From Hydractinia symbiolongicarpus (Eukaryota > Cnidaria > Hydrozoa > Anthoathecata > Hydractiniidae): 64,000 nt of DNA. Location: positions 372,001 through 436,000 of the forward strand of contig NC_079886.1 of assembly GCF_029227915.1 (NCBI RefSeq), read 5' to 3'. Shown piece by piece: positions 10,726 to 22,920 of this stretch. Position 1 is the first letter of the stretch, and every line of letters starts with the position of its first letter. A model generated the notes under the pieces. That model worked only from the letters and a program-made list of their open reading frames with translations. It was not told the origin of the DNA and made no database searches. A program made the translations under genes and the position numbers.

Positions 10726-11333
10726 TATAGTCAAAAGTATACAAAGAAAGTACCCAGGGAGTAAACTCATTTCCGAACGATTTTTTAAATTATTTTTTCA
10801 CCACTAAAACGCATGAGACTTGTAGTTTTCAAAAAACTTTTCAGTTTTGATGAGACGCTAAATAAAAGAAGTTTAATCGCCGGCAAACGAAAACCCGCGA
10901 TTTCCCGTAAATCCCGTACTCGGCCCGTATAGTCAAAAGTATACAAAGAAAGTACCCAGGGAGTAAACTCATTTCCCGAACGATTTTTTGAATTATTTTT
11001 TCACCACTAAAACGCATGAGACTTGTAGTTTTCAAAAATGTTTTCATTTTTGATGAGACGCTAAATTGAAGAAGTTTAATCGCCGGCAAACGAAAACCCG
11101 CGATTTCCCGTAAATCCTGGACTCGGCCCGTATAGTCAAAAGTATACAAAGAAAGTACCCAGGGAGTAAATTCATTTCCCGAACGATTTTTTAAATTATT
11201 TTTTCACCACTAAAACGCATGAGACTTGAAGTTTTCAAAAATATTCTCATTTTTGATGAGACGCTGAATAAAAGAAGTTTAATCGCCGGCAAACGAAAAC
11301 CCGCGTTTTCTCGTAAATTCCGGGCTTAGCCCC

Positions 11334-11380
11334 TATAGTCGAATGTATACAAAGAAAGTACCCTGTGAGTATTCTCATTT
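11334..11380 (+). repeat. 47-bp partial monomer duplication on a type B unit
   Basis: This is the copy of the 4557 element inside the second 6,777-bp segment. Confidence 0.86.
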
Positions 11381-13148
11381 TATAGTCAAAAGTATACAAA
11401 GAAAGTACCCAGGGAGTAAACTCATTTCCCGAACGATTTTTTAAATTATTTTTTCACCACTAAAACGCATGAGACTTGTAGTTTTCAAAAATGTTCTCAT
11501 TTTTGATGAGACGCTAAATAAAAGAAGTTTAATCGCCGGCAAACCAAAACCCGCGATTTCCCATAAATCCCGTACTCGGACCGTATAGTCAAAAGTATAC
11601 AAAGAAAGTACCCAGGGAGTAAACTCATTTCCCGAACGATTTTTTAAATTATTTTTTCACCACTAAAACGCATGAGACTTGTAGTATTAAAAAATGTTTA
11701 CATTTTTGATGAGACGCCGAATGAAAGCAGTTTAATCGCCGGCAAACGAAAACCCGCGATTTCCCGTAAATCCGGTACTCGGCCCGTATAGTCAAAAGTA
11801 TACAAATAAAGTATTCAATGAGTAAATTCATTTTCCGAACGATTTTTCAAATTATTTTTTCACCACTAAAACGCATCAGACTTGCAGTTTTCAAAAATGT
11901 TTTCATTTTTGATAAGACGCTGAATAAAAGAAGTTTAATCGCCGGCAAACGAAAATCCGCGATTTCCCGTAAATCCGGTACTCGGCCCGTATAGTCAAAA
12001 GTATACAAAGAAAGTACCCAGGGAGTAAACTCATTTCCCGAACGATTTTTAAATTATTTTTTCACCACTAAAACGCATGAGACTTGTAGTATTAAAAAAT
12101 GTTTACATTTTTGATGAGACGCCGAATGAAAGCAGTTTAATCGCCGGCAAACGAAAACCCGCGATTTCCTGTAAATCCCGGGCTTGGCCCCTATAGTCGA
12201 ATGTATACAAAGAAAGTACCCTGTGAGTAAACTCATTTTTAGAACGATTTTTCAAATTATTTTTTCACCACTAAAACGCATGAGACTTGTAGTTTTCAAA
12301 AATGTTTTCATTTTTGATGAGACGCTAAATAAAAGAAGTTTAATCGTCGGCAAACGAAAACCCGCGAGTGCTCGTAAATCCCGTACTCGGCCCCTATAGT
12401 CAAAAGTATACAAAGAAAGTACTCAAGGAGTAAACTCATTTCCCGAACGATTTTTTAAATTATTTTTTCACCACTAAAACGCATGAGACTTGTAGTTTTC
12501 AAAAATGTTTTTATTTTTGATGAGACTCTAGATAAAAGAAGTTTAATCGCCGGCAAACGAAAACCCGCGATTTCCCGTAAATCCCGTACTCGGCCCCTAT
12601 AGTCAAAAGTATACAAAGAAAGTACCCAGGGAGTAAACTGATTTCCCGAATAAATTTTTAAAGTATTTTTTCACCACTAAAACGCATGAGACTTGTAGTT
12701 TTCAAAAATGTTTTCATTTTTGATGAGACGCTGAATAAAAGAGGTTTAATCGCCGGCAAACGAAAACCCGCGATTTCCTGTAAATCCCGGGCTTGGCCCC
12801 TATAGTCGAATGTATACAAAGAAAGTACCCTGTGAGTAAACTCATTTTCAAAACGATTTTTCAAATTATTTTTTCACCACTAAAACGCATGAGACTTGTA
12901 GTTTTCAAAAATGTTTTCATTTTTGATGAGACGCTAAATAAAAGAAGTTTAATCGGCGGCAAACGAAAACCTGCGATTTCCCGTAAATCCCGTACTCGGC
13001 CCGTATAGTCAAAAGTATACAAAGAAAGTACCCAGGGAGTAAACTCATTTCCCGAACGATTTTTTAAATTATTTTTTCACCACTATAACGCATGAGACTT
13101 GTAGTTTTCAAAAATGTTTTCATTTTTGATGAGACGCTAAATAAAAGC

Positions 13149-14680
13149 AGTTTAATCGCCGGCAAACGAAAACCCGCGATTTCCCGTAAATCCCGTACTC
13201 GGCCCGTATAGTCGAATGTATATAAAGAAAGTACCCAGGGAGTAAACTCATTTCCCGAACGATTTTTTAAATTACTTTTCCACCACTAAAACGCATGAGA
13301 CTTGTAGTTTTCAAAAATGTTTTTATTTTTGATAAGACGCTGAATAAAACAAGTTTAATCGCCGCGATTTCCCGTAAATCCGGTACTCGGCCCGTATAGT
13401 CAAAAGTATACAAAGAAAGTACCCAGGGAGTAAATTCATTTCCCGAACGATTTTTTAAATTATTTTTTCACCACTAAAACGCATGAGACTTGTAGTTTTC
13501 AAAAATGTTTTCATTTTTGATGAGACGCTAAATAAAAGAAGTTTAATCGCCGGCAAACGAAAACCCGCGATTTCCCGTAAATCCCGTACTCGGCCCGTAT
13601 AGTCAAAAGTATACAAAGAAAGTACCCAGGGAGTAAACTCATTTCCCGAACGATTTTTTAAATTACTTTTCCACCACTAAAACTCATGAGACTTGTAGTT
13701 TTTAAAAATGTTTTTATTTTTAATAAGACGCTGAATAAAAGAAGTTTAATCGCCGCGATTTCCAGTAAATCCGGTACTCGGCCCGTATAGTCAAAAGTAT
13801 ACAAAGAAAGTACCCAGGGAGTAAATTCATTTCCCGAACGATTTTTTAAATTATTTTTTCACCACTAAAACGCATGAGACTTGTAGTTTTCAAAAATATT
13901 CTCATTTTTGATGAGACGCTGAATAAAAGAAGTTTAATCGCCGGCAAACGAAAACCCGCGTTTTCCCGTAAATCCCGTACTCGGCCCGTATAGTCAAAAG
14001 TATACAAAAAAAGTACCCAGGGAGTAAACTGATTTCCCGAATGATTTTTTAAATTATTTTTTCACCACTAAAACGCATGAGACTTGTAGTTTTCAAAAAT
14101 GTTTTCATTTTTGATGAGACGCTGAATAAAAGAAGTTCAATCACCGGCAAACGAAAACCCGCGATTTTCTGTAAATCCCGGGCTTGGCCCCTATAGTCGA
14201 ATGTATACAAAGAAAGTACCCTGTGAGTAAACTCATTTTCAGAACGATTTTTCAAATTATTTTTTCACCACTAAAACGCATGAGACTTGTAGTTTTTAAA
14301 AATGTTTTCATTTTTGATGAGACGCTGAATAAAAGAAGTTTAATCGCCGGCAAACGAAAACCCGCGATTTCCTGTAAATCCCGGGCTTGGCCCCTATAGT
14401 CGAATGTATACAAAGAAAGTACCCTGTGAGTAAACTCATTTTCAGAACGATTTTTCAAATTATTTTTTCACCACTAAAACGCATGAGACTTGTAGTTTTC
14501 AAAAATGTTTTCATTTTTGATGAGACGCTAAATAAAAGAAGTTTAATCGCCGGCAAACGAAAACCCGCGATTTCCCGTAAATCCCGTACTCGGCCCGTAT
14601 AGTCAAAAGTATACAAAGAAAGTACCCAGGGAGTAAACTCATTTCCCGAACGATTTTTTAAATTATTTTTTCACCCTATA
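13149..14680. repeat. Seven-monomer segment repeated 5,945 bp downstream (copy a)
   Basis: The segment with two short type D units (joins at 13364 and 13755), a unit with AAATATTCTCA, a GAATGATTTTTTAAA unit, two type B units and a type A unit is found again at about 19094-20625 with a constant 5,945-bp offset. The counterpart inside the first 6,777-bp copy lies 12,722 bp from the later one. A few private substitutions separate the copies. Confidence 0.82.
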
Positions 14681-14921
14681 ACGCATGAGACTTGTAGTTT
14701 TCAATAATGTTTTCATTTTTGATGAGACGCTGAATAAAAGAAGTTTAATCGCCGGCAAACGAAAACCCGCGATTTCCCTTAAATCCCGTACTCGGCCCGT
14801 ATAGTCAAAAGTATACAAAGAAAGTACCCAGGGAGTAAACTCATTTCCCGAACGATTTTTTAAATTATTTTTTCACCACTATAACGCATGACACTTGTAG
14901 TTTTCAAAAATGTTTTCATTT
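14515..14921. repeat. Satellite block, type A monomers with CTATAACGC
   Basis: Two type A units follow the 6,777-bp duplication. The first has CACCCTATAACGC (1 bp shorter) with CAATAATG in the hairpin arm and TTCCCTTAAATCC; the second has CACTATAACGCATGACAC. The 1-bp-shorter CACCCTATAACGC form recurs near 20618, 20819, 21428, 23048, 28873 and 30087, so it has been spread by exchange. Confidence 0.85.
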
Positions 14922-15579
14922 TTGATGAGACGCTAAATAAAAGAAGTTTAATCGCCGGCAAACGAAAACCCGCGATTTCCCGTAAATCCCGTACTCGGCC
15001 CGTATAGTCGAATGAATATAAAGAAAGTACCCAGGGAGTAAACTCATTTCCCGAACGATTTTTTAAATTACTTTTCCACCACTAAAACGCATGAGACTTG
15101 TAGTTTTCAAAAATGTTTTTATTTTTGATAAGACGCTGAATAAAAGAAGTTTAATCGCCGGCAAACGAAAACCCGCGTTTTCCCGTAAATCCCGTACTCA
15201 GCCCGTATAGTCAAAAGTATACAAAAAAAGTACCCAGGGAGTAAACTGATTTCCCGAATGATTTTTTAAATTATTTTTTCACCACTAAAACGCATGAGAC
15301 TTGTAGTTTTCAAAAATGTTTTCATTTTTGATGAGACGCTGAATAAAAGAAGTTCAATCGCCGGCAAACGAAAACCCGCGATTTCCTGTAAATCCCGGGC
15401 TTGGCCCCTATAGTCGAATGTATACAAAGAAAGTACCCTGTGAGTAAACTCATTTTCAGAACGATTTTTCAAATTATTTTTTCACCACTAAAACGCATGA
15501 GACTTGTAGTTTTCAAAAATGTTTTCATTTTTGATGAGACGCTGAATAAAAGAAGTTTAATCGCCGGCAAACGAAAACC

Positions 15580-15630
15580 TTTTGATGAGACTCTAGATAA
15601 AAGAAGTTTAATCGCCGGCAAACGAAAACC
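15580..15630 (+). repeat. 51-bp truncated monomer
   Basis: After a complete unit ending GCAAACGAAAACC, the sequence jumps back to TTTTGATGAGACTCTAGA and repeats only the last 51 bp of a monomer. The CTCTAGATAAAAG signature is that of units near 5750 and 12527, so the piece came from a different monomer and not from its neighbour. This looks like an unequal exchange out of register at the short shared sequence CCTTTTGAT or similar. Confidence 0.9.
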
Positions 15631-15719
15631 CGCGATTTCCCGTAAATCCCGTACTCGGCCCCTATAGTCAAAAGTATACAAAGAAAGTACCCAGGGAGTA
15701 AACTGATTTCCCGAATAAA

Positions 15720-16320
15720 TTTTTAAAGTATTTTTTCACCACTAAAACGCATGAGACTTGTAGTTTTCAAAAATGTTTTCATTTTTGATGAGACGCTGAA
15801 TAAAAGAAGTTTAATCGCCGGCAAACGAAAACCCGCGATTTCCTGTAAATCCCGGGCTTGGCCCCTATAGTCGAATGTATACAAAGAAAGTACCCTGTGA
15901 GTAAACTCATTTTCAAAACGATTTTTCAAATTATTTTTTCACCACTAAAACGCATGAGACTTGTAGTTTTCAAAAATGTTTTCATTTTTGATGAGACGCT
16001 AAATAAAAGAAGTTTAATCGCCGGCAAACGAAAACCCGCGATTTCCCGTAAATCCCGTACTCGGCCCGTATAGTCAAAAGTATACAAAGAAAGTACCCAG
16101 GGAGTAAACTCATTTCCCGAACGATTTTTTAAATTATTTTTTCACCACTAAAACGCATGAGACTTGTAGTATTAAAAAATGTTTACATTTTTGATGAGAC
16201 GCTAAATAAAAGAAGTTTAATCGCCGGCAAACGAAAACCCGCGATTTCCCGTAAATCCCGTACTCGGCCCGTATAGTCGAATGAATATAAAGAAAGTACC
16301 CAGGGAGTAAACTCATTTCC
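15720..16320. repeat. Three-monomer segment repeated 2,880 bp downstream
   Basis: The units at about 15720-16320 (B with CATTTTCAAAACG, then A, then the GTAGTATTAAAAAATG unit) recur at about 18600-19200 with an offset of 2,880 bp. A visible difference is GAATGAATATAAAG near 16279 against GAATGTATATAAAG near 19159. Confidence 0.8.
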
Positions 16321-16848
16321 CGAACGATTTTTTAAATTACTTTTCCACCACTAAAACGCATGAGACTTGTAGTTTTCAAAAATGTTTTTATTTTTGATAA
16401 GACGCTGAATAAAAGAAGTTTAATCGCCGGCAAACGAAAACCCGCGTTTTCCCGTAAATCCCGTACTCAGCCCGTATAGTCAAAAGTATACAAAAAAAGT
16501 ACCCAGGGAGTAAACTGATTTCCCGAATGATTTTTTAAATTATTTTTTCACCACTAAAACGCATGAGACTTGTAGTTTTCAAAAATGTTTTCATTTTTGA
16601 TGAGACGCTGAATAAAAGAAGTTCAATCGCCGGCAAACAAAAACCCGCGATTTCCTGTAAATCCCGGGCTTGGCCCCTATAGTCGAATGTATACAAAGAA
16701 AGTACCCTGTGAGTAAACTCATTTTCAGAACGATTTTTCAAATTATTTTTTCACCACTAAAACGCATGAGACTTGTAGTTTTCAAAAATGTTTTCATTTT
16801 TGATGAGACGCTGAATAAAAGAAGTTTAATCGCCGGCAAACGAAAACC

Positions 16849-16901
16849 TTTTGATGAGACTCTAGATAAAAGAAGTTTAATCGCCGGGGCAAACAAAAAC
16901 C
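16849..16901 (+). repeat. 53-bp truncated monomer (copy of the 15580 element)
   Basis: This is the second copy of the truncated monomer, carried by the 1,269-bp duplication. It has two extra G (GCCGGGGCAAAC) and AAACAAAAACC in place of AAACGAAAACC. Confidence 0.9.
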
Positions 16902-17183
16902 CGCGATTTCCCGTAAATCCCGTACTCGGCCCCTATAGTCAAAAGTATACAAAGAAAGTACCCAGGGAGTAAACTGATTTCCCGAATAAATTTTTAAAGT
17001 ATTTTTTCACCACTAAAACGCATGAGACTTGTAGTTTTCAAAAATGTTTTCATTTTTGATGAGACGCTGAATAAAAGAAGTTTAATCGCCGGCAAACGAA
17101 AACCCGCGATTTCCTGTAAATCCCGGGCTTGGCCCCTATAGTCGAATGTATACAAAGAAAGTACCCTGTGAGTAAACTCATTT

Positions 17184-19093
17184 TCAGAACGATTTTTCAA
17201 ATTATTTTTTCACCACTAAAACGCATGAGACTTGTAGTTTTTAAAAATGTTTTCATTTTTGATGAGACGCTGAATAAAAGAAGTTTAATCGCCGGCAAAC
17301 GAAAACCCGCGATTTCCTGTAAATCCCGGGCTTGGCCCCTATAGTCGAATGTATACAAAGAAAGTACCCTGTGAGTAAACTCATTTTCAGAACGATTTTT
17401 CAAATTATTTTTTCACCACTAAAACGCATGAGACTTGTAGTTTTTAAAAATGTTTTTATTTTTGATAAGACGCTGAATAAAAGAAGTTTAATCGCCGCGA
17501 TTTCCAGTAAATCCGGTACTCGGCCCGTATAGTCAAAAGTATACAAAGAAAGTACCCAGGGAGTAAATTCATTTCCCGAACGATTTTTTAAATTATTTTT
17601 TCACCACTAAAACGCATGAGACTTGTAGTTTTCAAAAATATTCTCATTTTTGATGAGACGCTGAATAAAAGAAGTTTAATCGCCGGCAAACGAAAACCCG
17701 CGTTTTCCCGTAAATCCCGTACTCGGCCCGTATAGTCAAAAGTATACAAAAAAAGTACCCAGGGAGTAAACTGATTTCCCGAATGATTTTTTAAATTATT
17801 TTTTCACCACTAAAACGCATGAGACTTGTAGTTTTCAAAAATGTTTTCATTTTTGATGAGACGCTGAATAAAAGAAGTTCAATCACCGGCAAACGAAAAC
17901 CCGCAATTTCCTGTAAATCCCGGGCTTGGCCCCTATAGTCGAATGTATACAAAGAAAGTACCCTGTGAGTAAACTCATTTTCAGAACGATTTTTCAAATT
18001 ATTTTTTCACCACTAAAACGCATGAGACTTGTAGTTTTTAAAAATGTTTTCATTTTTGATGAGACGCTGAATAAAAGAAGTTTAATCGCCGGCAAACGAA
18101 AACCCGCGATTTCCTGTAAATCCCGGGCTTGGCCCCTATAGTCGAAAGTATACAAAGAAAGTACCCTGTGAGTAAACTCATTTTCAGAACGATTTTTCAA
18201 ATTATTTTTTCACCACTAAAACGCATGAGACTTGTAGTTTTCAAAAATGTTTTCATTTTTGATGAGACGCTAAATAAAAGAAGTTTAATCGCCGGCAAAC
18301 GAAAACCCGCGATTTCCCGTAAATCCCGTACTCGGCCCGTATAGTCAAAAGTATACAAAAAAAGTACCCAGGGAGTAAACTGATTTCCCGAATGATTTTT
18401 TAAATTATTTTTTCACCACTAAAACGCATGAGACTTGTAGTTTTCAAAAATGTTTTCATTTTTGATGAGACGCTGAATAAAAGAAGTTCAATCGCCGGCA
18501 AACGAAAACCCGCGATTTCCTGTAAATCCCGGGCTTGGCCCCTATAGTCGAATGTATACAAAGAAAGTACCCTGTGAGTAAACTCATTTTCAGAACGATT
18601 TTTCAAATTATTTTTTCACCACTAAAACGCATGAGACTTGTAGTTTTCAAAAATGTTTTCATTTTTGATGAGACGCTGAATAAAAGAAGTTTAATCGCCG
18701 GCAAACGAAAACCCGCGATTTCCTGTAAATCCCGGGCTTGGCCCCTATAGTCGAATGTATACAAAGAAAGTACCCTGTGAGTAAACTCATTTTCAAAACG
18801 ATTTTTCAAATTATTTTTTCACCACTAAAACGCATGAGACTTGTAGTTTTCAAAAATGTTTTCATTTTTGATGAGACGCTAAATAAAAGAAGTTTAATCG
18901 CCGGCAAACGAAAACCCGCGATTTCCCGTAAATCCCGTACTCGGCCCGTATAGTCAAAAGTATACAAAGAAAGTACCCAGGGAGTAAACTCATTTCCCGA
19001 ACGATTTTTTAAATTATTTTTTCACCACTAAAACGCATGAGACTTGTAGTATTAAAAAATGTTTACATTTTTGATGAGACGCTAAATAAAAGA
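17184..19093. repeat. Satellite block rich in type B doublets
   Basis: The order unit with CTGATTTCCCGAATG, type B, type B, type A occurs near 17.76-18.34 kb and again at 18.37-18.95 kb. The same triplet is seen near 7.26, 14.04, 15.25, 16.52, 19.98, 22.41, 27.22 and 28.23 kb, so it is the main higher-order motif of the left half. A short type D unit ends at 17497 with TTTCCAGTAAATCC, as at 6978 and 19700. Confidence 0.85.
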
Positions 19094-20625
19094 AGTTTAA
19101 TCGCCGGCAAACGAAAACCCGCGATTTCCCGTAAATCCCGTACTCGGCCCGTATAGTCGAATGTATATAAAGAAAGTACCCAGGGAGTAAACTCATTTCC
19201 CGAACGATTTTTTAAATTACTTTTCCACCACTAAAACGCATGAGACTTGTAGTTTTCAAAAATGTTTTTATTTTTGATAAGACGCTGAATAAAACAAGTT
19301 TAATCGCCGCGATTTCCCGTAAATCCGGTACTCGGCCCGTATAGTCAAAAGTATACAAAGAAAGTACCCAGGGAGTAAATTCATTTCCCGAACGATTTTT
19401 TAAATTATTTTTTCACCACTAAAACGCATGAGACTTGTAGTTTTCAAAAATGTTTTCATTTTTGATGAGACGCTAAATAAAAGAAGTTTAATCGCCGGCA
19501 AACGAAAACCCGCGATTTCCCGTAAATCCCGTACTCGGCCCGTATAGTCAAAAGTTTACAAAGAAAGTACCCAGGGAGTAAACTCATTTCCCGAACGATT
19601 TTTTAAATTACTTTTCCACCACTAAAACTCATGAGACTTGTAGTTTTTAAAAATGTTTTTATTTTTGATAAGACGCTGAATAAAAGAAGTTTAATCGCCG
19701 CGATTTCCAGTAAATCCGGTACTCGGCCCGTATAGTCAAAAGTATACAAAGAAAGTACCCACGGAGTAAATTCATTTCCCGAACGATTTTTTAAATTATT
19801 TTTTCACCACTAAAACGCATGAGACTTGTAGTTTTCAAAAATATTCTCATTTTTGATGAGACGCTGAATAAAAGAATTTTAATCGCCGGCAAACGAAAAC
19901 CCGCGTTTTCCCGTAAATCCCGTACTCGGCCCGTATAGTCAAAAGTATACAAAAAAAGTACCCAGGGAGTAAACTGATTTCCCGAATGATTTTTTAAATT
20001 ATTTTTTCACCACTAAAACGCATGAGACTTGTAGTTTTCAAAAATGTTTTCATTTTTGATGAGACGCTGAATAAAAGAAGTTCAATCACCGGCACACGAA
20101 AACCCGCGATTTCCTGTAAATCCCGGGCTTGGCCCCTATAGTCGAATGTATACAAAGAAAGTACCCTGTGAGTAAACTCATTTTCAGAACGATTTTTCAA
20201 ATTATTTTTTCACCACTAAAACGCATGAGACTTGTAGTTTTTAAAAATGTTTTCATTTTTGATGAGACGCTGAATAAAAGAAGTTTAATCGCCGGCAAAC
20301 GAAAACCCGCGATTTCCTGTAAATCCCGGGCTTGGCCCCTATAGTCGAATGTATACAAAGAAAGTACCCTGTGAGTAAACTCATTTTCAGAACGATTTTT
20401 CAAATTATTTTTTCACCACTAAAACGCATGAGACTTGTAGTTTTCAAAAATGTTTTCATTTTTGATGAGACGCTAAATAAAAGAAGTTTAATCGCCGGCA
20501 AACGAAAACCCGCGATTTCCCGTAAATCCCGTACTCGGCCCGTATAGTCAAAAGTATACAAAGAAAGTACCCAGGGAGTAAACTCATTTCCCGAACGATT
20601 TTTTAAATTATTTTTTCACCCTATA
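19094..20625. repeat. Seven-monomer segment (copy b of 13149-14680)
   Basis: The segment matches 13149-14680 at an offset of 5,945 bp. Private differences include AAAGTTTACAAAG near 19553, CCCACGGAG near 19760, AAGAATTTTAATCG near 19874 and GGCACACGAAAAC near 20091. These show that the exchange predates further point mutation, unlike the 6,777-bp duplication. Confidence 0.82.
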
Positions 20626-21299
20626 ACGCATGACACTTGTAGTTTTCAAAAATGTTTTCATTTTTGATGAGACGCTAAATAAAAGAAGTTTAATCGCCGG
20701 CAAACGAAAACCCGCGATTTCCCGTAAATCCCGTACTCGGCCCGTATAGTCAAAAGTATACAAAGAAAGTACCCAGGGAGTAAACTCATTTCCCGAACGA
20801 TTTTTTAAATTATTTTTTCACCCTATAACGCATGACACTTGTAGTTTTCAAAAATGTTTTCATTTTTGATGAGACGCTAAATAAAAGAAGTTTAATCGCC
20901 GGCAAACGAAAACCCGCGATTTCCCGTAAATCCCGTACTCGGCCCGTATAGTCGAATGAATATAAAGAAAGTACCCAGGGAGTAAACTCATTTCCCGAAC
21001 GATTTTTTAAATTACTTTTCCACCACTAAAACGCATGAGACTTGTAGTTTTCAAAAATGTTTTTATTTTTGATAAGACGCTGAATAAAAGAAGTTTAATC
21101 GCCGGCAAACGAAAACCCGCGTTTTCCCGTAAATCCCGTACTCAGCCCGTATAGTCAAAAGTATACAAAAAAAGTACCCAGGGAGTAAACTGATTTCCCG
21201 AATGATTTTTTAAATTATTTTTTCACCACTAAAACGCATGAGACTTGTAGTTTTCAAAAATGTTTTCATTTTTGATGAGACGCTGAATAAAAGAAGTTC
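20626..21299. repeat. Satellite block, type A and D monomers
   Basis: About three units: type A with CACCCTATAACGCATGACAC, a type D-like unit of full length with GAATGAATATAAAG near 20955, and an A unit with CGTACTCAGCCCG near 21135. The last two match 15.0-15.35 kb and 16.27-16.62 kb. Nothing but satellite is seen. Confidence 0.83.
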
Positions 21300-22332
21300 A
21301 ATCGCCGGCAAACGAAAACCCGCGATTTCCCGTAAATCCCGTACTCGGCCCGTATAGTCAAAAGTATACAAAGAAAGTACCCAGGGAGTAAACTCATTTC
21401 CCGAACGATTTTTTAAATTATTTTTTCACCCTATAACGCATGAGACTTGTAGTTTTCAAAAATGTTTTCATTTTTGATGAGACGCTGAATAAAAGAAGTT
21501 TAATCGCCGGCAAACGAAAACCCGCGATTTTCTGTAAATCCCTGGCTTGGCCCCTATAGTCGAATGTATACAAAGAAAGTACCCTGTGAGTAAACTCATT
21601 TTCAGAACGATTTTTTAAATTATTTTTTCACCACTAAAACGCATGAGACTTGTAGTTTTCCAAAATGTTTTTATTCTTGATGAGACTCTAAATAAAAGAA
21701 GTTTAATCGCCGGCAAACGAAAACCCGCGATTTCCCGTAAATCCCGGGCTTGGCCCGTATAGTTGAATGTATATAAAGAAAGTACCCTGTGAGTGAACTC
21801 ATTTCCCGAACGATTTTTTAAATTATTTTTTCACCAATAAAACGCATGAGATTTGTAGTTTTCAAAAATGTTTTCATTTTTGATGAGACGCTGAATGAAA
21901 GAAGTTTGATCTCCGGCAAAAGAAAACCCGCGTTTTCCCGTAAATCCCGTACTCGGCCCGTATAGTCAAAAGTATACAAAAAAGTACCCAGGGAGTAAAC
22001 TGATTTCCCGAATGATTTTTTAAATTATTTTTTCACCACTAAAACGCATGAGACTTGTAGTTTTCAAAAATGTTTTCATTTTTGATGAGACGCTGAATAA
22101 AAGAAGTTTAATCGCCGGCAAACGAAAACCCGCGATTTCCCGTAAATCCCGTACTCGGCCCGTATAGTCAAAAGTATACAAAGAAAGTACCCAGGGAGTA
22201 AACTCATTTCCCGAACGATTTTTAAATTATTTTTTCACCACTATAACGCATGAGACTTGTAGTTTTCAAAAATGTTTTCATTTTTGATGAGACGCTAAAT
22301 AAAAGAAGTTTAATCGCCGGCAAACGAAAACC
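21300..22332. repeat. 1,621-bp offset duplication, copy 1 (1,033 bp)
   Basis: The bases 21300-22332 equal 22921-23953 wherever checked. The left limit is C21299 against T22920 and the right limit C22333 against T23954. Each copy holds an A unit with CACCCTATAACGC, a unit with TTTTCTGTAAATCCCTGG, a type C unit with AGTTGAATG, a GAATGAAAGAAGTTTGATC unit with GGCAAAAGAAAAC, and two A units, one with a 1-bp shorter GATTTTTAAATT. Confidence 0.9.
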
Positions 22333-22920
22333 CGCGTTTTCCCGTAAATCCCGTACTCAGCCCGTATAGTCAAAAGTATACAAAAAAAGTACCCAGGGAG
22401 TAAACTGATTTCCCGAATGATTTTTTAAATTATTTTTTCACCACTAAAACGCATGAGACTTGTAGTTTTCAAAAATGTTTTCATTTTTGATGAGACGCTG
22501 AATAAAAGAAGTTCAATCGCCGGCAAACGAAAACCCGCGATTTCCTGTAAATCCCGGGCTTGGCCCCTATAGTCGAATGTATACAAAGAAAGTACCCTGT
22601 GAGTAAACTCATTTTCAGAACGATTTTTCAAATTATTTTTTCACCACTAAAACGCATGAGACTTGTAGTTTTCAAAAATGTTTTCATTTTTGATGAGACG
22701 CTGAATAAAAGAAGTTTAATCGCCGGCAAACGAAAACCCGCGATTTCCTGTAAATCCCGGGCTTGGCCCCTATAGTCGAATGTATACAAAGAAAGTACCC
22801 TGTGAGTAAACTCATTTTCAGAACGATTTTTCAAATTATTTTTTCACCACTAAAACGCATGAGACTTGTAGTTTTCAAAAATGTTTTCATTTTTGATGAG
22901 ACGCTAAATAAAAGAAGTTT
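22333..22920. repeat. Triplet between the two 1,621-bp copies
   Basis: Three units lie here: the CTGATTTCCCGAATG unit, then two type B units, leading into type A. The same triplet is found at 28.16-28.74 kb (offset 5,823 bp) and in several places to the left. Confidence 0.85.

Larger units (their letters stand above)
7680..14514. repeat. 6,777-bp tandem segmental duplication, copy 2
   Basis: This is the second copy of the segment that starts at 903. The match runs to 14514, so the two copies share 58 bp at the join (7680-7737). That join lies in a type B to A transition, inside the shared monomer sequence, as expected for unequal crossing over at homologous positions of two monomers. I saw no substitution between the copies, although monomers within each copy differ from one another at many sites, so this is the youngest large event visible in the left half. 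Confidence 0.93.
14922..17183. repeat. 1,269-bp tandem duplication with truncated monomers
   Basis: About 14922-15914 matches about 16191-17183 at an offset of 1,269 bp, becoming 1,271 bp after a 2-bp insertion (GCCGGGGC near 16887). Shared private features are GAATGAATATAAAG (15010 and 16279), CGTACTCAGCCCG (15194 and 16463) and the truncated monomer described separately. A type D unit, an A unit, a B unit, the truncated piece, an A unit with GAATAAATTTTTAAAG and a further B unit make up each copy. Confidence 0.85.

Noticed and set aside
15401-15667. Plus-strand frame of 88 codons, and the 71-codon frames of type B units
   Set aside because: They start at TTG and not ATG, cross the repeat in the type B phase only, and the 88-codon case is lengthened simply by the 51-bp truncated monomer (51 is divisible by three).
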